From an uncultured Flavobacteriaceae bacterium (GTDB lineage: Bacteria; Bacteroidota; Bacteroidia; Flavobacteriales; Flavobacteriaceae): a stretch of DNA of 64,000 nucleotides. Positions 1-8,494 of the stretch are shown piece after piece. Below the pieces are notes generated by a model that was given only the letters and a program-made list of their open reading frames with translations, was not told where the DNA came from and did no database searches. The DNA lies in the NCBI GenBank assembly GCA_947498845.1, contig CANMLX010000003.1, positions 124,001 to 188,000 of the forward strand, in the 5' to 3' direction. Both the position numbers and the translations under genes were made by a program. Positions within the stretch are counted from its first letter, which is position 1, and each line of letters opens with the position of its first letter.

Positions 1-702
1 TTATATTTTATAAAGAAAAAGCTCCCCAAACAAAAAAAAGAGTTTCTTGAAAAAAACATTAAATTCTACAGTAGGTTAGACAATAAACACAAAGCATTTT
101 TTGAACACAGAATTGCAAATTTTATTAGAAACTACGAATTTATTGAAAGAGATGGTTTTAAAATAACTTCGGAAATTAAAGTTTTAATTGCTTCTTCTTA
201 TGTAAAACTCACCTTTGGAATGCGGCGCTATTTAACCGAAATTTTTAATAAAATTATTATCTATCCTAATGCTTACTATTCAGCAATTACAGAACAATAC
301 CACAAAGGAGAGTTTAACCCTGGTTTAAAAACTATTATTTTCTCATGGGAAGACTATTTAATTGGTGATCTTATTACTAATGATAATATTAACTTAGGCA
401 TACACGAATTTACACACGCGCTCACTTTCCATGGCAATAAAGCTAACGATGCTAGCGCCAGAGTTTTTTATGATATGTTTAAGCAAATGATTGCTTATTT
501 GAATGAACATAGGGAATCCATTTTTGCTTCTAACTACTTTAGAGACTATGCAAAAACAAACAACTTAGAATTTGTTGCGGTAATTATGGAGCATTTTTTT
601 GAGTCCCCAAAGGAACTCCAACAACATTTTCCAGAGTTGTTTAAACACATAGAAAAAATGCTTAATTATAAATTTATTTTAAATCAGCAATTACACAAAT
701 AG
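1..702 (+). CDS. MtfA-like (M90) zinc peptidase, 5'-truncated by window edge
   Basis: The frame is open from base 1, so the gene begins before the window; an internal ATG at 220 is not the true start. The C-terminal part carries the zinc-peptidase motif in the context GIHEFTHAL (HExxH), followed by a helical region ending in FPELFKHIEKML. This matches the MtfA/DgsA anti-repressor family (peptidase M90, formerly DUF980), which are cytoplasmic or membrane-anchored Zn-dependent peptidases. The visible start (LYFIKKKLP) may follow a transmembrane anchor, as in the neighbouring paralog. That paralog begins 70 bp downstream on the same strand, so the two look like a tandem duplication. Family assignment is fairly sure; the substrate is unknown. 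Confidence 0.75.
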   Translation, partial: LYFIKKKLPKQKKEFLEKNIKFYSRLDNKHKAFFEHRIANFIRNYEFIERDGFKITSEIKVLIASSYVKLTFGMRRYLTEIFNKIIIYPNAYYSAITEQYHKGEFNPGLKTIIFSWEDYLIGDLITNDNINLGIHEFTHALTFHGNKANDASARVFYDMFKQMIAYLNEHRESIFASNYFRDYAKTNNLEFVAVIMEHFFESPKELQQHFPELFKHIEKMLNYKFILNQQLHK

Positions 703-772
703 AACATCTTGAACTTATCTACAAAACATTTTAATTAGGTAATTTTAACAAAAAAAGTACGTTTACCAAATA

Positions 773-1624
773 ATGGTTTTAAGTTTCTATTTATTAAGAA
801 TGAGACACGATACTGGTAGTAAAACTATCTTAATGGTATTTTTTGTTATCATGTTTTTTATAATCGTCTATTTTGCACTAAAAATGCTGGAAATGGCTTT
901 TGTTATAAAAAACAGAAAACCTTTTTATGTTCATTTTTATCCTTTTAGAAAGACATTAAGTGAAGAAGCTAAAATCATACTTAAAAGAGATGTCCCTTTT
1001 TATAATAAACTAAGTCCTAAACACAAATTGTATTTTGAGCATCGGTTAGCTGCGTTTATTAAAGACAAAGATTTTATTGGTAGAAAAATTGTTTCAGTTA
1101 CCGAAGAAATGAAAGTTTTAATTTCTGCTACAGCAGTGATGCTAACTTTTGGTTTTAGAGGTTTTTATATTGGTTTACTCTCTAAAATAGTTATTTATCC
1201 TGAAGCATTTTATTCTAATACTAGTCAATCGTATAAGAAAAGTGAATTTAACCCAAAGCTAAAAGCCATAGTACTATCATGGAAAGATTTTAAATCTGAC
1301 CTTAAAAGGGAAACTACCAATCACTACGTCTATGAATTTGCTCGTGCTATTCATTTAAGTAGCATGAAGGATCGTGATGTTAGTTCTACATTGTTTACAG
1401 ATTCTTTTAATGAGTTAATACTTTTACTGCAAAAAAAACCGTCGTTAAAAGAAAAACTAAAAACTTCAAAATATTTTAAAGAACACATCTACAATAACCC
1501 AATTGAGTTCTTAGCTGTCTTAATAGAAAAATTTATAGAAATGCCTCAGGAATTAAAATCTGAATTCCCAGAAGTATACCATAAAACCAAGCAAATGCTT
1601 AACTTTAATTATGCAGAATACTAG
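773..1624 (+). CDS. MtfA-like (M90) paralog with degenerate zinc motif
   Basis: This 283-residue protein aligns along its length with the preceding gene: both have FYNKL/FYSRL...KHK, FEHRxAxFI, the stretch around KVLISA, IYPEAFYS/IYPNAYYS and EFNPxLKxI. It has one N-terminal membrane helix (about residues 20-42). Where the neighbour has HEFTH, this protein has YEFAR, so both zinc-binding histidines of HExxH are lost. It is therefore likely to be catalytically dead or to have a different role, for example binding or regulation. The reading frame is intact, so it does not look like an ordinary decaying pseudogene. It probably forms a two-gene unit with the upstream peptidase. Confidence 0.7.
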   Translation: MVLSFYLLRMRHDTGSKTILMVFFVIMFFIIVYFALKMLEMAFVIKNRKPFYVHFYPFRKTLSEEAKIILKRDVPFYNKLSPKHKLYFEHRLAAFIKDKDFIGRKIVSVTEEMKVLISATAVMLTFGFRGFYIGLLSKIVIYPEAFYSNTSQSYKKSEFNPKLKAIVLSWKDFKSDLKRETTNHYVYEFARAIHLSSMKDRDVSSTLFTDSFNELILLLQKKPSLKEKLKTSKYFKEHIYNNPIEFLAVLIEKFIEMPQELKSEFPEVYHKTKQMLNFNYAEY

Positions 1625-2075
1625 GTAACCTATCATAGAACTAACTAAACTACTTATTTTCGTTATAAAACGTATTCATAGCTATGGCTCAATGTCATTA
1701 AGTTAAGCTCAATTTGTATAATTTGTCACATTGAGCGCAGTCGAAATGTAATTGAATTACACGTTTTTATAGAAATAAACGCATTTAGTTTAATGATGAA
1801 AACTTCTTAACTTAATGACATTGGCTATGGCTATGTATTAACTTTATGCCTTGAAAAAGAGAAAATTAATTCTAACCCTTATTCGCTGTATTTTATAATT
1901 GATTTTTGGTGTATTATACCAGTTCCGATTTAAATTTATTCATAAGAAAAATAATAGATTTTTGCCTTAGATGATAAAGAAAATCCAATCATAGCAGCGC
2001 TACGGTTGTATTTTATTTTGAAATATTAGGCAAAAAGATAAGGTTTTATTGAGTAAATTTAAATTTGAAATGGTA
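1625..2075. other. Gap filled by two small repeat elements
   Basis: No gene is seen between the M90 paralog and rpe, which converge here. The space holds a 134-bp inverted-repeat element (1690-1823, with a flanking direct repeat) and a 167-bp inverted-repeat element (1913-2079), each listed separately. Confidence 0.7.
1681..1832. mobile_element. 134-bp MITE-like element with 18-bp perfect TIRs and 9-bp target duplication
   Basis: The left end CAATGTCATTAAGTTAAG (1690-1707) is the exact reverse complement of the right end (1806-1823). The element is flanked by a direct repeat GCTATGGCT at 1681-1689 and 1824-1832, as expected of a target-site duplication. It codes for nothing. The first 44 bp (1690-1733) recur with one difference, reversed, at 40391-40434. 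Internal bases around 1725-1747 (CACATTGAGCGCAGTCGAAA) resemble a repeat I recall as common in other Flavobacteriia, from memory only. Confidence 0.8.
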
Positions 2076-2079
2076 TTAA
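1913..2079. repeat. 167-bp inverted-repeat element, family A copy 1
   Basis: The ends are TTATACCA and TGGTATTAA, and the inner arms also pair (TTTAAATTTATTCA against TGAGTAAATTTAAA). A 35-bp core at 2005-2039 is identical to 54539-54573 in another 167-bp element. The right end contains the TAA stop codon of rpe (2076-2078). Confidence 0.75.
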
Positions 2080-2738
2080 GCGTTTACCAAAGCTTTTAAG
2101 TCACTAATAGTTTTCGTTTGGTTATCACTCTTAAAAATATAGCTCCCAGCAACAAATACATTAGCACCAGCATCGACAAGTGCCTTAGCATTTTTGTTAC
2201 TCACACCACCATCAATCTCTATAAGTGTATCCAATTTTTGATCATCGATCATCTTGCGAAGTTTTTTAACCCTGTTATATGTGATGTCTTCAAACTTTTG
2301 TCCGCCAAAACCAGGATTTATAGACATAAGTAACACCATATAACATTTAGGTAAAATATCTTCCAAAACAGATACTGGGGTTGTTAAATTTAAAACCACG
2401 CCTGCTTTACAACCTGCGTTTTCTATCTGTGTAAGTGTTCTATGTAAATGCACTGTAGATTCGTAATGTACTGTGATGATATCTGCTCCAACTTTGGCAA
2501 ATTCCTCAATGTAACGCTCTGGTTTTTCAATCATTAAATGTACATCTAAAGGTTTGGTAGCATGTTTTTTTATAGCTTGTATCACAGGCATACCGTAAGA
2601 GATGTTAGGCACAAAATGCCCATCCATCACATCTATATGAAACCAATCGGCTTCACTATTGTTAACCATTTCTACATCTCTCTGTAAATTACCAAAATCT
2701 GCCGCTAAAATTGAAGGCGCAACCAAGTTAGAACTCAT
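2076..2738 (-). CDS. rpe: Ribulose-phosphate 3-epimerase
   Basis: This 220-residue TIM-barrel enzyme interconverts D-ribulose 5-phosphate and D-xylulose 5-phosphate in the pentose phosphate pathway. The family motifs are all visible: APSILAADF at the N-terminus, HIDVMDGHFVPN (metal-binding His and catalytic Asp), DVHLMIEKP, MSINPGFGGQKF (phosphate loop and flexible loop) and EIDGGVS with the second catalytic Asp. The length is normal for the family. The TAA stop lies within the terminal repeat of a 167-bp element, so the insertion sits right at the 3' end. A BLUF gene lies 27 bp upstream in the same direction and may be cotranscribed. Confidence 0.96.
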   Translation of the reverse strand: MSSNLVAPSILAADFGNLQRDVEMVNNSEADWFHIDVMDGHFVPNISYGMPVIQAIKKHATKPLDVHLMIEKPERYIEEFAKVGADIITVHYESTVHLHRTLTQIENAGCKAGVVLNLTTPVSVLEDILPKCYMVLLMSINPGFGGQKFEDITYNRVKKLRKMIDDQKLDTLIEIDGGVSNKNAKALVDAGANVFVAGSYIFKSDNQTKTISDLKALVNA

Positions 2739-2765
2739 AATACATAGTTTTTTGCAAAACTACCA

Positions 2766-3182
2766 TTAAATCTCGATTGACAAAAACTTTTTAATAATGT
2801 TAGAAACTAATCTCAAGCGTGTTTGCTTTATATCTGCCAATTTCATTAAACTTAAGTATTCTTGCAGGCTATAAAGTCTATCTAAATTATTAATAACGGT
2901 ATATCCTGTTTCAAAACCATTAAATATCTTTTCTTTAATAGGCTTATTAATAATCTCGATAATATTGTGATGCCTATGATCTCTCTTTATAGAATTATAT
3001 AAAGGCAATAGCTTCGTGTTATCACCTTCCATTATTTGAAGAAAATTACCATCAAAATAAATTAAGGCGCCACTTATTTCCAGAGTCTTATTATTTCTTA
3101 ATGTTTGGTCAAAAAGATGTTCTTGATCAAAAAACGTAAAGCCCGCTTTGGCACTACTAACATAACAAATTGTACTTAGCAT
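2766..3182 (-). CDS. BLUF-domain blue-light sensor (FAD-binding), single domain
   Basis: The 138-residue protein is a stand-alone BLUF domain. Tyr7 lies in ICYVSSA, an Asn at 30/31 in RNNKTLEISG, and Gln49 in GNFLQIMEG; these are the residues that hydrogen-bond the flavin in this family. BLUF proteins sense blue light through FAD and usually act by protein-protein contact. The strand that normally carries the semi-conserved Trp/Met (F..WsMg) reads FETGYTVI here, so both are missing, which may change the photocycle or point to another use. No output domain is attached. It sits between rpe and rpoD, with a terminator separating it from rpoD. Confidence 0.88.
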   Translation of the reverse strand: MLSTICYVSSAKAGFTFFDQEHLFDQTLRNNKTLEISGALIYFDGNFLQIMEGDNTKLLPLYNSIKRDHRHHNIIEIINKPIKEKIFNGFETGYTVINNLDRLYSLQEYLSLMKLADIKQTRLRLVSNIIKKFLSIEI

Positions 3183-3237
3183 TACTAAAATATTGTAGTT
3201 AATATCTTACTAATTTAATATTTTGTTTTTAAAAATC

Positions 3238-3275
3238 CTAAAAAAAATGAACCCCCGGTAATCAGCCGAGGGTTC
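3238..3275 (-). terminator. Rho-independent terminator of rpoD
   Basis: Read on the minus strand, GAACCCTCGG (3266-3275) pairs with CCGGGGGTTC (3249-3258) around a 7-base loop, followed by a run of T (3240-3247). It lies downstream of the rpoD stop and before the BLUF gene. Confidence 0.85.
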
Positions 3276-3384
3276 TTTCATCAATCAAAAAACGAACAGT
3301 TATGTTGTAACTGTTGTTACTGTAATTTAGTCGTAAAACAAACTCAAACCTAACAATTATAGGACTTAAGCGATTGTTAAAACA

Positions 3385-4248
3385 CTATCCTAAATATGTT
3401 TTTAATATCTTGCTTCTAGACGTATGCTTTAATCTACGAATAGCTTTTTCTTTTATTTGTCTTACACGCTCACGTGTTAAATCGAAAGTTTCTCCTATTT
3501 CTTCTAGAGTCATAGGATGTTGGTTTCCTAAACCAAAATATAAACGTATTACATCTGCTTCACGTGGTGTTAACGTTTCTAGTGCTCTTTCAATTTCTGT
3601 ACGTAACGATTCGTGTAATAACTCTTTATCTGGATTAGGTGATTCTCCACTATTTAATACATCGTATAAATTAGAATCTTCTCCTTCTACTAAAGGCGCA
3701 TCCATACTTACATGGCGACCAGAATTTTTCATAGACTCCTTAACATCGTTAATGGTCATATCTAATTCTTTTGCGATCTCTTCTGCCGAAGGTGGACGCT
3801 CATGACTTTGCTCAAGGAAAGCAAATGTTTTGTTAATTTTATTTATAGAACCAATCTTATTTAATGGTAAACGTACAATACGCGATTGCTCTGCCAAAGC
3901 TTGAAGAATCGATTGACGAATCCACCAAACTGCATACGATATAAATTTAAATCCACGTGTCTCATCAAAACGCTGTGCTGCTTTAATTAATCCTAAGTTT
4001 CCTTCGTTAATTAAATCTGGCAACGTTAATCCTTGGTTTTGATATTGCTTAGCTACCGATACCACAAAACGTAAATTAGCTTTTGTTAATTTCTCTAAAG
4101 CAACTTGATCTCCTGCCTTAATACGTTGTGCTAACTCTACCTCTTCATCGGCAGTAATTAAATCCACCTTACCAATTTCTTGCAAATATTTATCTAGCGA
4201 AGCAGTTTCTCTATTGGTAACTTGCTTCGTAATTTTAAGTTGTCTCAT
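3385..4248 (-). CDS. rpoD: Primary RNA polymerase sigma factor (sigma-70, RpoD/SigA)
   Basis: At 287 residues this has the short form typical of Bacteroidota primary sigma factors, with no long region 1.1. It shows region 1.2 ([16 protein letters not shown]), region 2 ([48 protein letters not shown]), region 3 ([14 protein letters not shown]) and the region 4 helix-turn-helix ([20 protein letters not shown], then KEKAIRRLK). It directs transcription from the -33/-7 promoters of this phylum. It stands alone, with its own terminator downstream and a 224-bp gap to the apbE stop upstream. Confidence 0.97.
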   Translation of the reverse strand: MRQLKITKQVTNRETASLDKYLQEIGKVDLITADEEVELAQRIKAGDQVALEKLTKANLRFVVSVAKQYQNQGLTLPDLINEGNLGLIKAAQRFDETRGFKFISYAVWWIRQSILQALAEQSRIVRLPLNKIGSINKINKTFAFLEQSHERPPSAEEIAKELDMTINDVKESMKNSGRHVSMDAPLVEGEDSNLYDVLNSGESPNPDKELLHESLRTEIERALETLTPREADVIRLYFGLGNQHPMTLEEIGETFDLTRERVRQIKEKAIRRLKHTSRSKILKTYLG

Positions 4249-4472
4249 CTATCTTGTCTCCTGTAATTTTATTAAGTGAATAATTAGGGCATTCAATGGT
4301 TATACGTAATAATAATAAAAAATGTTACAAAATTTTTTAAATTATTTTCATGTTCTATTTATTTAGACTCAAAAAAACAATAAAAGTCACACATTTTTAA
4401 GCATTTACTCTTTTCCTTTGTTAGATTTTATTTATTGAGCTAAGATATTTACTATATAAAAAACGAAACTCT

Positions 4473-5453
4473 TTACTCAGGAAAGTTATTTAAAGCTAAA
4501 GTCTCAAACTCTTTTTTATCATTTTCAAAAATCAAAAACACTTTAAGTTCTGGATGTTCTCTAAGAAACACTTTAATCTTGTCTATCCCCATGGCTTTAA
4601 ATGCTGTAGCGTAGGCATCGGCTGTCATGCAATCGTCTGCAATTACAGAGATACTCAATAAGTTAGTTTTACTAGAATAGCCTGTTTTTGCATCAAAAAT
4701 ATGAGAATAGCGATTCCCATCTTTATCAACTTTAAATTTTCTATAAGTTCCAGATGTTGCCATAGCCGCATCTTTAAGGTTTATTGATTTTAATATAGAT
4801 TGTTTTCCATCAAAATGAGGGGTTTCTACCCCAACTTTCCATTGTGTATTTTTTTCTTTATTTATACCTCGCACACGTATTTCCCCTCCTATTTCAACCA
4901 AATAATTTTTAATTTTTTTACTTTCAAGAAACTCACCAATAACGTCTACAGCGTACCCTTTTGCTATAGCATTAAACTCAAGATATATGTTTGTGGGTTC
5001 TTTTTTTATAACATGCCCAATACGTTCCACTTTATTAAAACCTACATATTGCATAAGACTGTCTATTTTTAAACTATCCAAATTTTTAATGGCTTTATCT
5101 GCTCCAAAACTCCAGGCGTTAACAATATTGCCTATAGTTGGATCGAAAGCCCCATTTGTTAATTTAAATATTTCTTTAGACGCATCAAAAACTCTAGCAA
5201 AATGATCATCTATTGTATTGTTTTCATTCCTATTAAGTTTAGAAATATCTGAATCTGTTTGATATGTAGATAACGATTTATTAATTACATGAAATAAACT
5301 ATCAAATTGTTTTTGATAATCAACCTCATCATTATAAGCTACAGAAAAACTAGTTCCAAAAACTTTACCTGATAGCTTTGTGTTTTTTTGTTGCTGCTCT
5401 TTACATGACCAACATAAAACTAAAATTAAAGCTATTATTATTACTCTATTCAT
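4473..5453 (-). CDS. apbE: FAD:protein FMN transferase (ApbE family lipoprotein)
   Basis: The 326-residue protein starts with a lipoprotein signal (LILVLCWSC, lipobox Cys near residue 16). ApbE enzymes attach FMN from FAD covalently to Thr/Ser of exported or membrane flavoproteins such as NqrB/NqrC and RnfG. Visible family features are VFGTSFSVAY, TYQTDSDISKLN, the loop FDPTIGNIVNAWSFG, EFNAIAKGYAVDVI, EIGGEIRVRG, ATSGTYRKF, SHIFDAKTG and the metal-site Asp region DDCMTADAYATAF. The length is normal. No client flavoprotein is adjacent. An upstream hairpin separates it from the OmpA-family gene. Confidence 0.94.
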   Translation of the reverse strand: MNRVIIIALILVLCWSCKEQQQKNTKLSGKVFGTSFSVAYNDEVDYQKQFDSLFHVINKSLSTYQTDSDISKLNRNENNTIDDHFARVFDASKEIFKLTNGAFDPTIGNIVNAWSFGADKAIKNLDSLKIDSLMQYVGFNKVERIGHVIKKEPTNIYLEFNAIAKGYAVDVIGEFLESKKIKNYLVEIGGEIRVRGINKEKNTQWKVGVETPHFDGKQSILKSINLKDAAMATSGTYRKFKVDKDGNRYSHIFDAKTGYSSKTNLLSISVIADDCMTADAYATAFKAMGIDKIKVFLREHPELKVFLIFENDKKEFETLALNNFPE

Positions 5454-5521
5454 TATTAATACACTTATAAAACACTCTAAGAAATGTCGCGCTAATTTAA
5501 TTAAACACTATTGTTTTTTAA

Positions 5522-5560
5522 AACAAAAAATAAGACACTTTATTGCTAAAGCGCCTTATT
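5522..5560 (-). terminator. Probable terminator after the OmpA-family gene
   Basis: On the minus strand AATAAGGCGCTTTA (5547-5560) pairs, with a few mismatches, with TAAAGTGTCTTATT (5529-5542) around a 4-base loop, followed by a T run. It lies just downstream of the stop at 5596. Confidence 0.6.
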
Positions 5561-5595
5561 TATTAGCAAATATTAAGTTTAAAATTTGATGGTTT

Positions 5596-7485
5596 TTAGT
5601 TTAAAATTTTAAACTCACAACGTCTGTTAATATTATACTCTTCATCACTACACATCCCCTCTCTAACACACCCATTAAGTGGCTGCATTTCTCCATAACC
5701 TACACTTCTTAACCTGCTCCTATCAATACCTTTAGTAATAAGATATTCCATAGCTGCAGCTGCTCTTTTCTTAGATAATTCTAAATTGTATTGTGCAGAT
5801 CCTCGAACATCTGTGTGTGCAGACACTTCTATTTCCATAGAAGGGTATTTGTTCATTATATCTACTAAAACGTTTAATATACGTTCTGCATCGCCACGAA
5901 TGTTTGCTTTATCAAAGTTATAATAGATTTTTTCTAACTTAACTTGCAAGTTTCCTCCTTTATCTTTCTTAATACGTTCTTCGACATCTGCAAAAGATTC
6001 TAATTCTAAATATATATTGTGTTGTACTTTACCCTTACTATCGGTAGAAAACTCCACATCATAAGGCACATAAGATTTTCGTGTCCCTCTTACTTTATAC
6101 TTTTTATTCCCTTCTATTTTAAAATAGTACTTTGCATCTTCACCTACTATGGTATCCTGTATTGCTGTTTCTGATGCATCAAACAATGTTACTAATGAGC
6201 CTGGCAGTAATGCTTTGCTATTCTTATCTTGAACAATACCTTCTACTTGGTATATTGTTAAAGCATTTTGTTCTCTATCAAAACCAAACAACCTATCATA
6301 ACCTGTTCTGTTAGAAGACACAAAACCTTTATTATCTTTTTCTCTAACGACATAAGCGAAATCATCTAAATGACTATTAATAGAACGTCCTAAATTAACA
6401 GGTTTATCGTATGCTTCGTTAACTATATTACTTCTAAACACATCTAATCCACCATAGCCTTGATGCCCTATAGACGAAAAATACAAGACATTAAATTGAC
6501 TCACAAACGGAAACTGTTCTCGGTGTTTTGTATTAATTGTTTGCCCTAGATTTACTGGCTCCCCATAACTTCCATCATCATTAATAGCCACTTTAAAAAT
6601 ATCAAAACTCCCCAAAGTTCCGGGCATATCACTGGCAAAATAAAGCGTTTTTTCATCTTTGCTTAAAGCAGGGTGCTCTGTACTATAATTATCTGAAGTA
6701 AATGGTAAAGGTTTTACATTGGTCCAATTGCCATCAACTAATTCGGCTTTGTAAATTTTAATATGTGCTATTCGTAATTCACCTGCTTTTGTTCTTGTTT
6801 GATTGGTTCTATTAAAGTACATGGTTTTACCATCTTTGGCAAATACAGCATTACTCTCATGAGAATTGGTATTGATATTATCTGAAAACGGTGTAACATC
6901 CTTTAATACATTTTCTTGTGTTAAAGTAGCGCTATACAAATCTAAATAGGGCAATTCATTCCAAGCATAAGATGGGTTTTTAACGTTTCTAGCCGATGCA
7001 AATGTTACTTTATTATCACCATAAAAAGACATCCCAAAATCGCTACTGGAATTTATGTTTTCAAGTTGTTTTAACTTAAATGTATGTGGTGTTGTTTTTT
7101 CAAGCTGCTCTATAAATTTAGAGGTATTAATGCGTTTGTTATAATACCTACTTAAGTGTTCGTCTGCCAACCTATAGTCTTCAACACCTTTTAAAGCCTG
7201 AGCATATCTAAAATGATAGTCAATATCTATAGAATCTCCATATTCAATAAACAACTCTCTATAGGTTTTTACAGCTTTTTGGAGACTGGAGTTGTAGTAA
7301 TAGCTGTCTGCTAAATTTTGAAGCACTTCTTGGTTCCGTTCTTTAGTTTCATATGCTTCGGCCGCTTCTGTATAAGCCCTCATTTTAAAAAGCCTATTGG
7401 CACGTTTTGTATTACTTTTTTGCGCTAATGCCATTCCACTAATTAATAAAAGGCCAGCAAGTATTGTATGTGTATATTGTTTCAT
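5596..7485 (-). CDS. OmpA-family protein with TPR and PD40 repeats (T9SS/gliding type)
   Basis: This 629-residue secreted or periplasmic protein has a signal peptide (to ALAQ, residue 22), TPR-like helices (about 25-110), a WD40-like PD40 beta-propeller (about 150-400, with repeats such as KDGKTMYFNRTN and KDEKTLYFASDMPG), a carboxypeptidase-regulatory-like beta domain (about 405-490) and a C-terminal OmpA domain (about 519-629, FDKANIRGDAERIL and SAHTDVRGSAQYN), which binds peptidoglycan. The architecture matches PorE-like proteins of type IX secretion. It is followed upstream by PorP/SprF and the giant T9SS type B protein in one direction with short gaps, a common flavobacterial trio thought to attach the large protein to the surface. 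Confidence 0.9.
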   Translation of the reverse strand: MKQYTHTILAGLLLISGMALAQKSNTKRANRLFKMRAYTEAAEAYETKERNQEVLQNLADSYYYNSSLQKAVKTYRELFIEYGDSIDIDYHFRYAQALKGVEDYRLADEHLSRYYNKRINTSKFIEQLEKTTPHTFKLKQLENINSSSDFGMSFYGDNKVTFASARNVKNPSYAWNELPYLDLYSATLTQENVLKDVTPFSDNINTNSHESNAVFAKDGKTMYFNRTNQTRTKAGELRIAHIKIYKAELVDGNWTNVKPLPFTSDNYSTEHPALSKDEKTLYFASDMPGTLGSFDIFKVAINDDGSYGEPVNLGQTINTKHREQFPFVSQFNVLYFSSIGHQGYGGLDVFRSNIVNEAYDKPVNLGRSINSHLDDFAYVVREKDNKGFVSSNRTGYDRLFGFDREQNALTIYQVEGIVQDKNSKALLPGSLVTLFDASETAIQDTIVGEDAKYYFKIEGNKKYKVRGTRKSYVPYDVEFSTDSKGKVQHNIYLELESFADVEERIKKDKGGNLQVKLEKIYYNFDKANIRGDAERILNVLVDIMNKYPSMEIEVSAHTDVRGSAQYNLELSKKRAAAAMEYLITKGIDRSRLRSVGYGEMQPLNGCVREGMCSDEEYNINRRCEFKILN

Positions 7486-7504
7486 GTTTTCCTATTATTA
7501 AAAT

Positions 7505-8467
7505 TTAGAAGAATCTTGGCGAACGATCATATCCACCCTTGAATCCGAATAAATCAATATCAAATAAAATAAATATTTCGTGAGACCCAGAGTTAAAATC
7601 GCCTAGGTTGGTTGTTGTATAATCATAAGCATAGCCTATTTTTAAATCGGGAGTAACTCTAAAATTCACTAGGGCACTCATAGCATCTCCTAATCGATAT
7701 CCCAGACCAGCTTCTAATTTTTCATTAATTAAAACATTTGCTGTTACATCTAGTGCCAAAGGCGCCCCTTTTACAGAGCGAGCCATAAACGCAGGTTTTA
7801 ATTTTAAATCTCTATTAAGCTCAAACACATAGCCTCCAGTAAAAAAATAATGCACATTTTGGATGCCCGTGGCCTTAATTCCGTTTTGTGTTTCTAGGTG
7901 CTTAGTAGACAACATGTTTGGTGCAGATAACCCCAAATAATATTTATCTGTAAAAAAGAAAGCGCCTATACCTAAATTTGGGAAGGCTCTACTAATGTTT
8001 TCATTAAACGCAAAATCAAGACCATTACTAACATTTCCCGATTGTAGATTTAAACCGTTAAAATTGGTATCAAAAAGCGTAACACCTGCTTTTATACCAA
8101 ATGAAATTTTAGTCTCAATACCTACAGGTAATACATAAGCAAAATCTGCAAAAATGTTATTTTCCTTTACAATATCTCCTATATCTTCGTTAGTAAAAGA
8201 TAGCCCTATTTCAACACGCTCACCAATTGGAGTATGTGCAAAAAATGTCGCTGTTCTTGGTGCGCCTTCTAAACCTACCCATTGTGATCTATACAAGCCT
8301 CCTAAATTTAATATGCCTTCATCTGCTGTAGCATAAGCAGGGTTAATAACACTCATGTTATACATGTACTGCGTAAACTGAGGGTCTTGCTGTGCTAAAC
8401 TTTGTAATGACACAAGCATTAAACTCAACAAAGCAGCTATTTTATGATATATATTTAAATGTTTCAT
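7505..8467 (-). CDS. PorP/SprF-family type IX secretion outer-membrane protein
   Basis: The 320-residue protein has a signal peptide (ending SLAQQ) and the family start QDPQFTQYMYNMSVINPAYA, then an amphipathic beta-strand pattern ending in ILFDIDLFGFKGG. PorP/SprF proteins are outer-membrane beta-barrels that help secrete or anchor specific T9SS substrates, SprF being needed for the adhesin SprB. Here it is 19 bp upstream of the OmpA-family gene and 27 bp downstream of the giant T9SS type B gene, so the three are probably one operon and this barrel is the likely partner of that protein. Confidence 0.93.
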   Translation of the reverse strand: MKHLNIYHKIAALLSLMLVSLQSLAQQDPQFTQYMYNMSVINPAYATADEGILNLGGLYRSQWVGLEGAPRTATFFAHTPIGERVEIGLSFTNEDIGDIVKENNIFADFAYVLPVGIETKISFGIKAGVTLFDTNFNGLNLQSGNVSNGLDFAFNENISRAFPNLGIGAFFFTDKYYLGLSAPNMLSTKHLETQNGIKATGIQNVHYFFTGGYVFELNRDLKLKPAFMARSVKGAPLALDVTANVLINEKLEAGLGYRLGDAMSALVNFRVTPDLKIGYAYDYTTTNLGDFNSGSHEIFILFDIDLFGFKGGYDRSPRFF

Positions 8468-8494
8468 CGTTTTAAATTTTTATTTATCTATAAA

